Shown here in pieces: positions 9,691 to 23,190 of a stretch of DNA of 64,000 nt. The position numbers were made by a program, and so were the translations under genes. Where the stretch lies: the NCBI RefSeq assembly GCF_023091745.1, contig NC_068930.1:7648262-7712261 (forward strand), read 5' to 3'. The notes below the pieces were generated by a model. The model saw nothing but the letters and a program-made list of their open reading frames with translations, was not told the DNA's origin and did no database searches. Position 1 is the stretch's first letter. Every line of letters begins with the position of its first letter. Source of the DNA: Budorcas taxicolor (taxonomy: Eukaryota > Chordata > Mammalia > Artiodactyla > Bovidae).

Positions 9691-11089
9691 ACACATCTGA
9701 TTTTTGAAAAAAGGAATATCTAATCAGAAATTGAGGATGAGCTATATACATTGTTTACAACATGGTTTTTAAAGTAAATCTATATGACTCCAATTTGATG
9801 ACAAGTTCTTTGAAATCAAGTTTGGGACAGTTACCAAAGTGGTTTGTTCAAATATGGACATGTAACTCCCTGCCCCCCCCAAGCAAATACTTTTTCGTAG
9901 ATAACAAAATCACAAACTAGAAGGGGTCCTGGTAACACCAGCAATACTCAGAAAATGATTTGCACACTGGATACTATTTAACACTTGGAAATGATCTTTC
10001 CCCAAACCCATGCTTGAGGCTCTATGCTTGGCCTCCTTTCCAAATCTCCTACCTCATCTTTTTTGGATGTAGGATTTTATCTCATTGTTTATTTTCTTTA
10101 AGGCAGCTAGGGAAAAGTAGAAACATAATTTGTCCTCTGGCCCTTCTTTGTGGAAGTTCTGCCTTTTTGATAAAACCCTTACTGGGAAATGGTATATTCT
10201 ATACAGTCGTTCCGTCAGCTTTCCAGCATGCTTCTTCTGGTATCTCTCTGATCTTAAGTAGTCACATTAGTTGGAGCCTAGGGGTGGACCTGCCTTTCTA
10301 GTTAAGGTCCTCTCCTTCTCAGCTTGTCCACATTGTGATTAGACTGGCTGTAGGAGAGGACACAAGACGATTTTAGCCTTAAGGAACTTCTGGGGAAAGC
10401 CAAAATTGGGATGGAGGTTATAGGATGTAACTTATAATTATGGCTTTGCTGTGCTTTGCATCCTGGGCCAAAAGTCCGCACTCAGCTTTTAAACTGGAAA
10501 TTTCATGCAGTATAAAAGTTGGCTTGACTCTTCTAGCACAGGGTAGAACTCTAGTTTGGCACTGAGTTCTACATTTCCGCTGAAAGGTGAATGTGTTCTT
10601 TACCGTAGGAAAAAAAGTCAATGTTTTTATTTTTGTTTATTAAAGTAAAAAATTTTGTTCGGCTTATAGGTTAAAGGAGATGGCAGTGTTTTTAGAAAGA
10701 TGACACTATGATGTACTTTTATGCTAGGACATTGACAGTGTCAGAATTCAGATTTAGGGACTACTAACCGTCTGAGATTCAGAAAGGAGCTATAAAAGCC
10801 TTTGAAAAATTCAAGGAGATACACTTGTCTGCACTAAAGTTGGTACACTTAAGTGGTGGGAGAGCACCATCATTACCGACTTTTCAGTTCTGCCATATGC
10901 TTCCAGTGAGGAGAGGGAGCACCAATAGATGTTAGCAGTGCAGCTGAAAGCGGGCGAAGCAAAACAGTGTAACCTTCAGACAGGGCAGCAGTAGCGCTCC
11001 TTCATAGGCGCCGAGCAGATACTGTGGCTCTTACGTTCATGGGAGTGATCTTGGCTCATCAAATGATCCCATACACTTAGGATTCATCC

Positions 11090-12180
11090 CTTCGTTCAGC
11101 AGTATGTGCATGGTGCCTTGGGCCTGGACTCTGAATGTTTGGGAACACAAACGTGAAGATGCCTGTCCTCATGGAGCTTCTGCTCTAGTGAGAGGGACAG
11201 ATACTTAAAAAGAGGGTTTCAGCTAGTGATGGTACTGTGGAACAAATAGAGCAGGGTGATGGCATGTCCTCTCCGTTAGATGTCTGGGGAACACCTCCGA
11301 GAATGTGGTGTTTGGGCTAAGATCTGGGAACGTCACGGATGAGTGTGCTTGGCAGAGGGAAGAGCTGGTAAATTATAAGACAGGAATCAGTTTGAAACTT
11401 GAAGAAGATCAATAAAAGAAAGAAGATGCGTGTCTGGTGTCATGGAATTTTACTCTAAGTGAATTAGAAAGCCTTTGGAGGTTTTGGGCTTCCCTGATAG
11501 CTCCGTTGGTAGGGAATCTGCCTGCAGTGCAGGAGACCCTGGTTCGATACCTGGGTCAGAAAGATCTGCTGGAGAAGGGATAGGGTACCCCCTCCAGAGT
11601 TCTTGGGCATCCCTTGCGGCTCAGCTGGTAAAGAATCTGCCTGCAGTGCGAGAGACGTGGGTTCAATTCCTGGGTTGGGAAGATCCCCTGGAGGAGGGAA
11701 AGGCTACCCACTCCAGTATTCTGACCTAGAGAATTCCACGGACTCTGTGGTCCGTGGGGTTCCAAAGAGAAGGACACAACTGAGCAACTTTCACTTGGAC
11801 GGTTTAGATGGGAAAGGGAGGGGCTTGCATTATATTCTGAAAAGTTAATTCATGCTATTGTGTGAATAGGTTGTGGGGCAGCAAGGAGCTGTTAGGAGGT
11901 GGTCTAGGTGAAGATGGTTGGGATGGAGAGAGGATCATTTCCCCATGAAATATGTAGGAGCCAGAGTTTGGGACATGTTGACAAAATGCTTCAGAGGCCG
12001 TGAAGCAGAGAGGAATTCAGGATAATTTGTAGGATTTCGCCTTGAAAGAAAGGGTGGGTGGAGGTGTCATTTATTGAGATGGGGAAAACTAGAGGAGGAA
12101 TGAATTTAGGGGGAAGGAGGTAAGTCAGCAGAAATCTGGTTTTGTACAGGAGCAGGTGGATGTGTCCTTAGTTTTATAAA
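11090..12180 (-). mobile_element. L2 LINE remnant (interrupted)
   Basis: Antisense L2: the left part has the gtgcatggtgcct and cctcatggagcttctgctctagtg blocks of the L2 3' end. The right part continues with ggaggtggtctaggtgaagatgg- and attgagatggggaaaac-type blocks from further upstream in L2. A Bov-tA pair (11486-11795) is inserted in the middle. Old and heavily decayed. Confidence 0.75.
11486..11795 (+). mobile_element. Bov-tA SINE dimer
   Basis: Two tRNA-derived heads follow each other: gggcttccctgatagctc at 11486 and a second head (catcccttgcggctcagc) near 11609. After the second head come the shared Bov-A body and the gacacaactgagcaac end. The first unit is cut at its body. The element lies inside an L2. 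Confidence 0.85.
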
Positions 12181-12589
12181 CATAATGAATTTTAAAAGGA
12201 ATTGAGAACAGATTTATATCTGAAGTGATTACAGTGTTGGAACTCTGAAGCTGTCTTAAACTAAAATTCCCTTAGGGTTCTGGATAGGGTGGTGTTCTAC
12301 AAGTCAATATGTAAGATTTTTTTTTTTTTTTCCACTCATCTGTAAAATATTTGTATTCTAGGTAATTTCACTTTAAAATGGTTCTGTGATTCTTCTAAAG
12401 TAATTTAGTGTGCTGGTTAGTGATAGTTCATTAGAGTCTCCGGCTGGGTTCATTATATCTTACTGTTACTAGCTGCAATTTTTTTTTTTCATGTTTTTCT
12501 TAGTTACATAATCTGATATACAGAAGTTAGACGTTCATGTAATTCAGTCTCTTCCTTTCAGGAAGCGCAGAAAGTTTATTGCCCTGGAG

Positions 12590-12717
12590 AGATTTTTTTT
12601 TTTTTTGACTGTGCTTCTCAGCTTGTGGGATCTTAGTTCCCCAACCAGAGATCATGGCTATTTGCCCTGCACTGGAAGTGTGCAGTCTTAACTGGTGGAC
12701 AACCAGTGAAGTCCCAA
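12590..12717 (-). mobile_element. CHR-1 type SINE
   Basis: Starts with a T-run (antisense poly-A), then gtgggatcttagttcccc-aacc-agagatc and an end resembling ggacaaccagtgaagtccc, which is the antisense of the CHR-1 tRNA-derived SINE of cetartiodactyls. Confidence 0.8.
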
Positions 12718-14987
12718 GATTTTTTTAAGGAGCATTATTCTCAATTTAGAAGGGGTACAAATCATCTCATCATCATTTTCACCCCAAATGATACATTGTC
12801 TCAGCACCACCTGGTAAATAAGCTCCCATTTCCCTACCAGTTTGAAATGCCATCTTCATCATACTCAAGATTCTTGGGTATCTTTTTGGACTTCCTGTTT
12901 TGATTCATTGATCTTTCTGTCTGTTCTTGTTCCAGTACCACCCACTGAAATTATTGAAGATTGAAAAATATTTTAATATCCGGTAGACAAGTCCCCTTTG
13001 TTACTCTTATGTTTCAAACATTACTTGGCTACACTTACCTGTTCTTGCTGAGAGAGTTTTGGTGCTATTTGGATTTTTTTTTTTTTAATTAATGGTTTGA
13101 TTTTTTAAAATTTGTATTTAGATTTCAGTCCGTTTTTATGCCCTGAACACTAAACTAATACAGCGCTATCTATTTATCTTGACTCTTGCTTCCCCTGGGC
13201 TGAAGATGGGGAGCTGATTTGTTCTTTTTCTCAGAATAGAGAGGTGGATGGTTTCCCTTCTTTGCCCCAGGAGTGATAAAGGGTGCTCTTAAACATTAGC
13301 ATCCGTTTATAGGGAATTATGGGAAGAAAGTTCGAGAAACACTAGGTTTAGATACAGGAATCTTATTGCAAGATGTTTTATCAATTAATGGCCTCTTCTG
13401 ATGTTTTAAATGAAGGCAAACTGTTCCTTTTCCCAGTCTCCATGAGCAGATCTGAGAGTTCCTTCTTTTTTGAATGCTGTAAACCATGTTTATCTTGAAA
13501 CAGTTTAGAGCAGTGCTTGCTTTCTTAGAATTCAGTTTGGCAAAAAATTACTGAAAGCCTTCTATAGTCAAAATAATTAACATGTAAGTGAACTTTTGGG
13601 GGCACAACCCATTTCACATTATAAATTACCTGTATAAGAAAACTGATGAAAATTATGGTCCTGAAAATGAGTTTAATGTTATGTATCATGGCTCCAGATC
13701 TGGATGTCTCCAAACAGAATATTCCAAGGATAGTTTGGTTGTCAATAGAAGATAAACACGATTGTGTTTTTGTTGCATTGGCAATTTCATTTTTTTTTCC
13801 CATTCATTAGTTAAGCTGCAGTTTTTGAAAGTAGATTAATAATTCCATTCTTGTGGAATTAATTGTCTAGGGAAGGAAGCAAATGATACTGTTGAATGAA
13901 AGGGATCGCAAGGTGCCTGGACTTGTTACTGTGTGGATGCAGAAGAGAGAGGTCTGCACTGACTTACGAAGGGGATTGAAGAAGGTCTCCCTCACAGTCT
14001 TACCCCTCTTCCCTTGCATAGTCTTGAAGGATGAGCTGGAGTTTCTGAGGCAGACACAACAGGTTTCTGGAAATGTGAAATAGCAGGAGTTAGTGAAGGG
14101 ATGATGAGAAAGAACAGTTCATTGGGACTGGGACCTGAGATCTAGCAATTCCACTAGAAATGTTTCCAAAGGAATTTAGAAATGTGCTCAAACATGTATT
14201 CTGTGAAGTGGGAATTGCAAGAAGCTTTGGTGTCCTGCATTAGGAACGCCACACCATGATTGGTTTCTCCAGTTTCTCCATTTTGTGATGTGCTTCTCTA
14301 ATCTTAAAAAATAGTGTGGCTGAATATGTTGATCGGAATGAAGAAAAGTTCATAATATATCTAAATGAGAGTGGGTTTTAAAACTGTATGCCAAGTATGA
14401 GACCATTTTTAAAATCAAATGAAATGTTTCTTTTTCTGTGATACAGAAAAGAAAGTGTAAAAGATATACATACCATGATACTGAATGATTTTTCATATTC
14501 TGGGCCCTTTTTGTATTTTTGAGTTTTTCTGCAGTGAGAAGTTATTTTATTATAAAGCTACATGACTATAGTTTTTTTTTAAAGCAGAGAGGTGACAGCT
14601 CTTGGGAGGAAGTATGAATGCAGTTTTGAGCGTGTTAATTGCAGGTATCTGCCGGACTGCTGGGCACAGGCGGTGTGTTGGCCCTGGGTTCCCTGGGGTT
14701 TGAGGTCAGGGCCATTCTTGTTTCAGTAAATGACAGTTATTCCTGCCCCAAAATGTAGGGATAACACATTTATGTGGTGTTACTATAACTGTATTTCATC
14801 AGTTACTGTATCTGTACACTTCCAGAGGATACTGAGGAGAATCAGGTGACAGCGTTTTTAATGTGAGGGCTTCTGTGTATTCATAGTATTCTCTGCCTGC
14901 ATCTTCTGTCAATGTCTTTTTGGCTTCTGGTTCTGGATGAAATTGGAGGAATGAGAAACTTAGTTACAATGTAAAAGAAGCGAAACT

Positions 14988-15250
14988 AGGGCTTGGCTGG
15001 TGGTCCAGTGGTAAAGAATCCACCTTACAATGCAGGGGACACCTGCTGGATCCCTGTTCTGGGAATATCCTCCGTCCGGAGGAGCATCTGAGCCCGGAGG
15101 AGCATCTGAGCCCGTCTGGCACAGCAGCTGAGCCAAGCCACGGCGGTGAGAAGCCTGTGCCCCGCGACAGAGAGCCGCCCCTGCTCGCCACAGCTGGAGA
15201 AAGCCTGTGTGTGGCAACAAAGACCCTCCATGGCCAAAAGATAAACAAAT
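14988..15250 (+). mobile_element. CHR-2 type SINE with internal 18-bp duplication
   Basis: Head gggcttggctggtggtccag, then the repeated 'agcccg' blocks typical of CHR-2 and the gagaaagcctgtgtgtggcaac end. An 18-base unit (CGGAGGAGCATCTGAGCC) is tandemly duplicated at 15077-15094 and 15095-15112. Confidence 0.82.
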
Positions 15251-15720
15251 CTTTTTAGAACAAGGTAGCGAAACTGTTCATCTCACCTTAATTGTGTCAT
15301 GAACTGAAGTGTTCATGGCTACTATATTTGTTCTGTAGTTAAGTACATTTTTCTGTGGATGATTAAAAATGAGGTGGTCTGCTCTGATTTGATGTCAACT
15401 CTGGGCTTGCAAAGCCTGAGGATGATTGAAAATGTAGCTGTTCATGCCATTAAAATGATTGCTTTGTAAACTGAACCTAGATGCAACCTAATACCAGAAA
15501 ATAATTGGGCAGGATTCGGAGTGACAAAGGGACCCAAAGACAGAATGAAAGTTTCAGGAAATTAGTTTTGAATGAAGTCTTCTGGCCTTTGAAATCTGCC
15601 CAAACTGTGAAGGTATCCTTCGATGGGCAGGTCTTAGCCAGGCAGACAGATGACATGGGAGGCAGTGACTGAAACGGGTATAAGGCTGTCTCCTTATCTG
15701 TGATGCCTGTTTTCTCAGCT

Positions 15721-15930
15721 GGGGTTTCCCTGGTGGCTCAGATGGCAAAGAATCCGCCTGCAATGCTGGAGACCTGGGTTCAGTCCCTGGGTTGGGAAGA
15801 TCCGCTGGAGAAGGACATGGCAACCCTCTCTAGTATTCTTGCCTGGAGAATCCCCATGGGCAGAGGAGCCTGGCGGACTGCAGTGCCTGGGGTTGCAAAG
15901 AGTCTGCACGACTGAGGGACTCGGCACAAA
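15721..15930 (+). mobile_element. Bov-tA SINE
   Basis: Full tRNA-derived head (ggggtttccctggtggctc), A/B-box-like region, Bov-A body (ctggagaatccccatgg) and the gactgagggactc end. Confidence 0.93.
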
Positions 15931-16011
15931 CACGGAGCAGCGGAGGAGGGACTGCAGAAGGGATGTGGGTAATAACCTGGGAGAGCAGTGTGACGTGTGC
16001 AAGCCAGTGGA

Positions 16012-16240
16012 CGTGTTAGAGTCAGACCTCACTGGTGGCCTGGCTTCCACGTTTTTAGCTGTGTGATCTTGGGCAAGTTACTTACCTGGCTCTGAGCCTC
16101 AGTCTCCTTCTCTGTAAAAGGTGGGTCTCGGTACCTCTCACATCTCGTGGCGTTGTCGTAAGTGTGAGTGTCTGATGCCCTCAGCGTGCACTGCCCCTTA
16201 CGCCGTAACTGTTACGTTGTTGATGATTGTGAAGCAGGCT
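16012..16240 (+). mobile_element. MIR SINE
   Basis: Shows the MIR core: agctgtgtgatcttgggcaa, then ctctgagcctcagtctcc and tctgtaaaagg. Mammal-wide and ancient. Confidence 0.85.
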
Positions 16241-17633
16241 TGATGCCAGGAAGCACTCCAGCAGAAGACGACGACTGGCTTCACAGGAGTTGGCTGTGGG
16301 TTCAGGGTGGTTTCAAACAACGCTGATTTTTTTTTTCTTAAAATTACATTTGAAAACTTAATTTTGTTTATGCATGGTTAAGAATTAGTTGTGTGTTTAC
16401 ACTTTTTAAGTGTAAGCAGCAAAATATAAACTTATAGCTTTCTAAAAGTAGCTAAGACTTGAAGCTTGGAAATGGACCACAGGGTCAGAATTTATCTTCT
16501 GCTATTAACACTCCGAAGTTTAACTATTGTGTTTCATGGATGGCGTATTTGTGGTCTCTGTTGATAAGTGTTTCTGTTGTTTGCTGTGAATCTAGGCCCA
16601 AAGATGTTGCCTCCTGGGCTTGTGCCCAGGCCATTGTTGAGGTGGGAAGCTGTCATCCACCCTCCAGCAGCTTTATTGGGTGGGGGAGCTCTTTAATGTT
16701 TGATTTTAGCTTAAGTCTAGTTTTCAGGATTAATGGTAAGTGGTCTAATATGATTTTCCCTTTAAAAAATTTTCCCAACATTTGTGATCCCTGTTATATA
16801 CTTCCCCACCCGCTTCCGAAAGACTTTGAGATTGCTCATGTCATACGGTCATAGCAGCGAGGCAGTTAAACATTTAAAAAGAGGAAGCCACATACCGGAA
16901 ACCACATGCATAGAAGAGGGTAGCTGCAGCTCAGTACTCTGACTGCAGTGCTCCTGGAGGTAATGGGCTGAATAAGGCTTGTGGTCTCCTGCCAGGGACA
17001 TTCCTTCAGTTCCGGGAGAGGCTGTGAGTCCTCACTGGGTAGCCTGCCTGGGAAGCCCTCCTTGTTCTCCAGGCCTGTGGCTGCTCTGACTGGCAGTCTA
17101 GAACTGTCCTTCATGGGCTTTTTTGGGAGGTTGAGCTAAGACTGCTGCTCCATCGCATTGTGCCTCCTGTAAGGGTGCTCCAGACCTTTGCTCCATTTCT
17201 TTGTCGTAGACGCAGGGGAGAAACTTCCTTGAGGTCTTAGTATCTAGAATCATTATCCCACTTGACCCTGAACAGTGGAGCTCAGTCTTGTGACTCCTCT
17301 CGGTTGCCTGCTGAAAGACTTACAACTAAATTTGGTGCCGTGTTAGCGGACGTAGAGGACGTGTGACAACTGATGAGGTCTCGCCCCTTGAGCTCACTGG
17401 GTAATCACGGTCATGGGTACTGAGGTGGGCAGGCAGCCCCTACCCTGAGTTTGTCCTCTCTGGTGCAGGTACCACCTTCATGCCTTGCTCCAACTTTCCG
17501 ACTTTTGTTTTTCTTTTGCCTAATTGTTTGATTATTCTTTTCATCTTGTATGCATTTTGGTTAAGTTGTCTTAATCCTTTCTGTAATAGGGAAGAATATA
17601 AATGTGTACATTTAATTACACAAGCATAATTAC

Positions 17634-19083
17634 AGGAGCCAAACATCCTGGAGTGTGAAGTCAAGTGGGCCTTAGGAAGCATCACTGCAAACAAAAAACT
17701 AGTGGAGATGATGAAATTTCAGCTGAACTATTTCAAATCCTGAAAAATGATGTGGTTAAAGTGCTGTACTCAGTATGCCAGCAAATTTGGGAAACTCAGC
17801 AGGGCCCATAGTACTGGAAAAGGTCAGTTTTCATTCTAGTTTCAAAAAAGGGCAATGCCAGAGAATGTTCAAACTACTTCACAGTTGTACTTACTTCACG
17901 TGCTAGCAAGGTAATGCTCAAAAATCCTTTAAGCCAGAGTTCAGCAGTACATGAACTGAGAACTTTCAGATGTTCAAGCTGGATTTAGAAAAGGCAGAGG
18001 AACCAGAGATCAAATTGCCAACATCTGTTGGGTCACGGAAAAAGCAAGGGAATTCCAGAAAAACATCTGCTACTGCTTCCTCAATTAAAATACCTTACCT
18101 GCCTCCTGCGAAACCTGTATGCAGATCAAGAAGCAACAGTTAGAACCAGGCATGGAATAACAAGCTGCTTCAAAATCGTGAAAGGAGTATGTCAAGGCTG
18201 TATATTGTCAGCCTGCTTATTTAACTTCTATGCAGAGTGCATCATGCAAAATGCCAAGCTAGATGAATCACAAGCTGGAATCAAGATTGCTGGGAGAAAT
18301 ATCAATAACTTCAGATATGCAGATGACACCACCCTTATGGCAGAAAGTGAAGAGAAATTGAAGAGCCTCTTGAAGAAAGTTAAAGAGGAGAGTGAAAAAG
18401 CTAGCTTAAAACTCGACATTCAAAAAACTAAAATCATGGCATCTGGTCCCATCACTTCATGTCAAATAGATGGGGAAATGATGGAAACAGTGACAGACTT
18501 TATTTTCTTGGGCTCCAAAATCACCGTGGATGGTGACTGCAGCCATGAAATTAAAAGACGCTTGCTCCTTGGAAGACAAGCCATGACCAGCATAGACAAA
18601 CAGCATTACAAAGCAGAGGCATCACTTTGCCAACAAAGGTCCACCTAGTCAGAGCTATGGATTTTCCAGTAATCATGTATGGATGTTGAGAGTTGGACCA
18701 TAAAGAAGGCCGAGTGCTGAAGAACTGATGCTTTTGAACTGTGGTGTTGGAGAAGACTCTTGAGAGTCCCTTGAACTGCAAAGAGATCCAACCAGTCCAT
18801 CCTAAAGGAAATCAGTCCTGAATATTCATTGGAAGGACTGATGCTGAAGCTCCAATACTTTGGCCACCTAATGCAAAAAGCCAGCTCATTGGAGAAGACT
18901 TTGATGCTAGGAAAGATTGAGGGCAGGAGGAGAAGGGGACTACAGAGGGTGAGATGGTTGGATGGCGTTACTGACTCAGTGAACATGAGTTTGAGCAAAG
19001 TCAGGAAAATAGGGAAAGACAGGGAAGCCTGGCCATGGGGTTGCAAAGAATTGGACGTGACTGAGGGACTGAACAAACAAACA
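17634..19083 (+). mobile_element. BovB (RTE) 3' portion with intact YADD box
   Basis: Begins with the BovB block catcctggagtgtgaagtc and runs to the usual gactgagggactgaac end plus an (AAAC)n tail. A 206-codon open segment (18028-18648) covers the reverse-transcriptase palm: FRYADDTTLM (catalytic YADD), then KASLKLDIQKTK and VTDFIFLGSKI. Upstream it is frameshifted, and the endonuclease domain is absent, so the copy is not autonomous. Confidence 0.93.
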
Positions 19084-20909
19084 AACCTATCAATTCGTAG
19101 GGGAAAACTATATTCTCCCTTCCTTCCTTGACTAGAAATTGCAAAGTGATTTGATCATGAGTCCTTTCAAACTTACACTGTAACCATCAGACCACATATG
19201 TAATAGTGATTTGGGGCAACTCACAGAAAATCTCCCCTTATTTATAAAACTTAATATCAACTTTTAAAGCTTAGAAAATGTGAAAGAAAAGTACTCAATC
19301 TGACGCCATTTTTCTCTTAGTTTTTTCCCCATTGAATAGAGCAAAAAGTATTACACAAGTATATTATCTCTTGTCAAATTCTGTTTCTTTGGATGCTTTT
19401 TAGTTTGAAGCTTTCCCTTGGACTTAATTTTTTTTGTTTTTTCTGTATTTGTTGTAGAAAACATGAAGAAAAGTAAATCCCTTCTGATCCTCTATCCAAA
19501 AACAACTACAGTAAACACTTTGGGGTAGAGTTGTACATTATTTCACTTTCTGTGTGTACTTCTGTTCCTCTATTAATCCATATCACAGGTATTCTATTGC
19601 TTGCTTTTAAAAATTAGCCACATGAATGTATACCCAGGACAGTACTCATACTGTAGATGTGGTTTTGTACAGAAATGTATTTTGTGCAGTTTTTCTTAAA
19701 GTGACATAAATAGAGATGGAGACTTTTATTAAATCCCAATTCAGCAAAGGCATTCCTCGGCGAAGCTAACGTTGTCCAGCCGTGTGACTTCACTGTGACT
19801 TAACTCGGTATAGGGGCAGGGTTTAGAAGCCTGGAGGAAAGGAAGATTATTGACTTGGCATTCACAGACTTCAGTTATCTTGTCTGCTTTAGCAAGAGTT
19901 GGTTATCAGCTCATTGAAAAGTGAGCTTTCTGGCAGGGACCCATTCAAATGTTCTGTGGTTTCAATTAAGTAGGAGCTCTTTCCCCCCAGTTACAAATGT
20001 GTTGATGGCAAAGTTGATGTTTGCTTATGAAAATTAAGGTTGCTAACCTGTTTCTGTCTCAGAAAGGGGAGGGCAGTTTGCTTCTTCAGTAGCATTTTCT
20101 TCATTTCTTTGGAATTATCGATGCCCTCACCTTGGTTCCCCTAGGGTGATGAATCATGATTTGTGTTCCAGAACTCTTTAACTTTTTGGAGCTAGTTAAG
20201 CTAAAGGTATCCTAAGTTAAAAGATAGTAATTTATCGAGATTAAAGGATTTACAACAACTTCATATTGAGAGATTTCCCTCAAATCACCAGCCATCTAAG
20301 CAAAAGGACAGCATGAGATTTTTCCATGGGTCACCTGAGGAAAAGATAGTAATGGTTGGTGTTATCTTAAAGCTGCAGAGAGGCTTTCAAAGATGGTTTA
20401 AAGTTAGATTGTCTGTTTTTAAAATTAATTGCTTGCTCTTCCTGGACACATTAACGCCATTCAGGTTACAGTTCAAGCATCAATCATGTCACTGATGGTT
20501 GTGCCGCTAAGGCTTCCGTCTCTGTATTCTCTGTGGGGCAGCCATGGGAAGCAGAGCCAGACCAAATGGGTTTTATCCTCAATTTAGTATGAAGGACTGC
20601 GGAGTTTTAAGCGAGAGCGCTTTTACAGTTTAAAGTCTTTTTAGACTTGCACCCTGATGTTCTCTTGAGGTTCATGATATGCTAGAACTTGTCATGTAGC
20701 TTCAGTGTCAGGTTTTTAGCCAGAAATAAGAGGAGCAGCATTTATCTCTGTGCTTTCACTTCGGGGTGTAATCTTGAGGCCGACTGTCCAAGTTCAGCCC
20801 ACAGTTTCCTCTCTCTCTCATTTTTATTTCAGTACCTTATTTTATTTGCAAACTCTTGTCTTCCCTAATGAGTCACACCTGTAGACTTGCTTATCTCACG
20901 CCAGGCTGG

Positions 20910-21090
20910 CGTTTTTAGCTATAATAATCCACTTAACCCTCACCCCAACCCTACAAAGCAGATATTTTTTATTATCCCCGGTTCACAGATAAGGATAGTG
21001 AGGCACAGAATATTTTGCCCAAAGTGAGGGCAGGATTCTCATCCCAACAGCCTGATTCCTGAGTCCGTGCTTTTAGCCATCACACATCAT
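20910..21090 (-). mobile_element. MIR SINE (antisense)
   Basis: Antisense MIR core: attatccccggttcacagataagg, gaggcacagaat, and a tgattcctgagtccgtgcttttagcc end. Confidence 0.75.
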
Positions 21091-21892
21091 ATTGTGTCTT
21101 GAGAGCAGGTTTTTCCTGTGGAGGTAGACGTTGTCTTACAGCCCCTGTATTCCAGACAATCCCATGATGCTTTAGTATTTTAATGGCTTCTGGGACTGAC
21201 TACTTTAGTACTACTTTGAACTTGGTCTGTGTTGTTAATCACAGAAGCAGTTGGATGGAAGCTAAAGCTAAATTGATTTTATTCATTACCCTTTTAAAAT
21301 CAGTTGTGAGATACTACAGACTATTTAGCTTCAAATTGCATTTCAAAAGTAGCATGAATGGTAGTATATTTCAACTCAAGTATGCCTGTGGATTTTACCT
21401 CTTAATAATTGCATTCTAGTTGTGTTCTGATAAAATTGGTTTCTTTGTGCACATAGGAATATTAATGTGGCTCTCTTGGAAAGTTTTTAAAGATAAGAAA
21501 CAAGTGGTTTCTTCCCTTTAGCATGCCCACACATGTACAAAGGTATTTTTCAGTCACTTACTTCACACGGGTGACCAGTGTTTACTGAACACTGTTACAT
21601 GCCAGGGACTGATGTATGAGTTATATTTTGTGTAGGTTGGGGCTGATTGCCATTTTAAAATGGACTTTCTCTTTATGGGAGGGGTTGATTTCTCTTTACA
21701 TTAATTGCCTCATTCCTGCTATGTTTGCATACTTCTTTTCAGGAGCACATCATTTGTGAAAATGTAGTACCCTGGTATATTTTCTGTAGTCCAGTCAGGT
21801 TTCATTTATGCCAGATTCTTTGTTAAGGGTTCTATAACTGGCATAAGACCTGTAGGTCCATTTTAAATCCATAGGCGTTAAGGGAAAAACAT

Positions 21893-22100
21893 TACCAGGT
21901 GGCACTATTGGTAGTGAAAAGGCCAGTGCAGGAGACAGAAGAGGTGCAAGTTCGAGCCCTGGGTTGGAAGGATCCCCGGGAGGAGGGCATGGCAACCCAC
22001 TCCAATATTCTTTCCCGGAGAATCCCATGGACAGGAGCCTGGTGGGCAACAGTCCATAGGGTTGCAAAGAGTTGGACACAGCTGACGCGACTTAGCACTC
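21893..22100 (+). mobile_element. Bov-tA SINE
   Basis: Diverged head, followed by a clear body (tccccgggaggagggcatgg, caacccactccaatattc) and the agttggacacagctgacgcg end. Confidence 0.88.
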
Positions 22101-22216
22101 ATTACAACACAACTGCTGTACTGTATACATTCTAAGATGGGCATTGTTTTCACATTTTAGCATCTCTGAAGTGAAGGTGCATTTTACGGTTGCTGGCATT
22201 ATGTGATTACAACTGG

Positions 22217-22444
22217 CAGTATAGGCATATCTCATAGTTACACTGAAAATTTGTAGCTGCTGCAGAAAAACAAGTATCACAAGAATGCAAGTCACACAGT
22301 TTGTTTTGACTTCCCACTGCACAGAAAAGTTACATTTATGCTATACTGTGGTCTTTTAGGTGTGCAGTGTCACCATGTTTAGAAACCAATGTACATACGC
22401 TGATTCAAAAATATCGCTGAAAATGCTCACCGTCATCTGAGCCT
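22217..22444 (-). mobile_element. Tigger1 DNA transposon, 3' terminal piece
   Basis: Starts with a decayed terminal repeat (ataggcatatctca) and continues through gcaagtcacacagtttg, ctatactgtggtc and caccgtcatctgagcc. This matches the 3' end of the human/mammalian pogo-like Tigger1 read in antisense. Only the last ~230 bases remain. Confidence 0.75.
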
Positions 22445-23109
22445 ACAGAGAGCAGGAGTCTGTTTTCCGTTGACTTTCAGTTGTTTTTCACTATAATAAA
22501 TACAGTTGTAACAGTCACCTACAATAAGACTATATTGGAAAGAACATCATTTGGAAACTATGCTTTTTGACTGTATTAAGGCTAAATGTATGGTTTCATT
22601 TATTCTCTATGATATGTTTTTCCTAGAAGTCGTTTGTATATAAATGTATTTTTGTAGCTAGACTACTTCAACTCTTTATGTAGCATAAAGAAAGCATAAG
22701 GAAAAATGTAATCTGATGGCCTTAAATCTGTTGTTTGGCAGCAGAATTTGTCACTGTTTTCTCTTAATTGACCCCTAATGTTTCCTCTGGCAGTGGGATG
22801 AGCAGTTTCCTATGAAAGGCATATGTTCCAGAGCTCAGGGCCCTTCACCTTGACGCCAGCGGCTTCCTGCTGTTTTAAAGCAGAAAGGCCCCATCGCTGG
22901 GGGGCTGTCATGCCCTGCAGTTTTCCCCTGCTCTGCCCCCAAGACTGCCCCTGCGCTCTGGGCCTGCTGCACCCTTGAGGTTCCCCCACCGCAGGGAAGC
23001 AGTCCCTCCTCCGCTCTGGTTCGCATCGTTTCTGTGCTCGCCTTTCCCTTGGAGAGAGATGTGTATCTGCCCTCCTGTTGACTGCGCTTCAGCTGGAGGA
23101 TCTGTGATT

Positions 23110-23190
23110 TGCTAACCACTGCATCCCTGTGGCCCAGCACATACTTGGCACTTGATGAGCGTTCCAAGAAAATGTGTTGAATGAACAATT
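23110..23190 (+). mobile_element. L2 3' end fragment
   Basis: The ggcccagcacatacttggca...gttgaatgaa order is the signature of the L2 3' end. Short piece just upstream of exon 2. Confidence 0.6.

Noticed and set aside
16459..16854. 131-codon frame in intron 1
   Set aside because: No similarity recognised, no splice context and ordinary intronic composition; a frame of this length is expected by chance in tens of kilobases.
18028..18648. 206-codon reverse-transcriptase frame as a host gene
   Set aside because: It is an internal part of a truncated BovB with flanking frameshifts and the BovB 3' tail.
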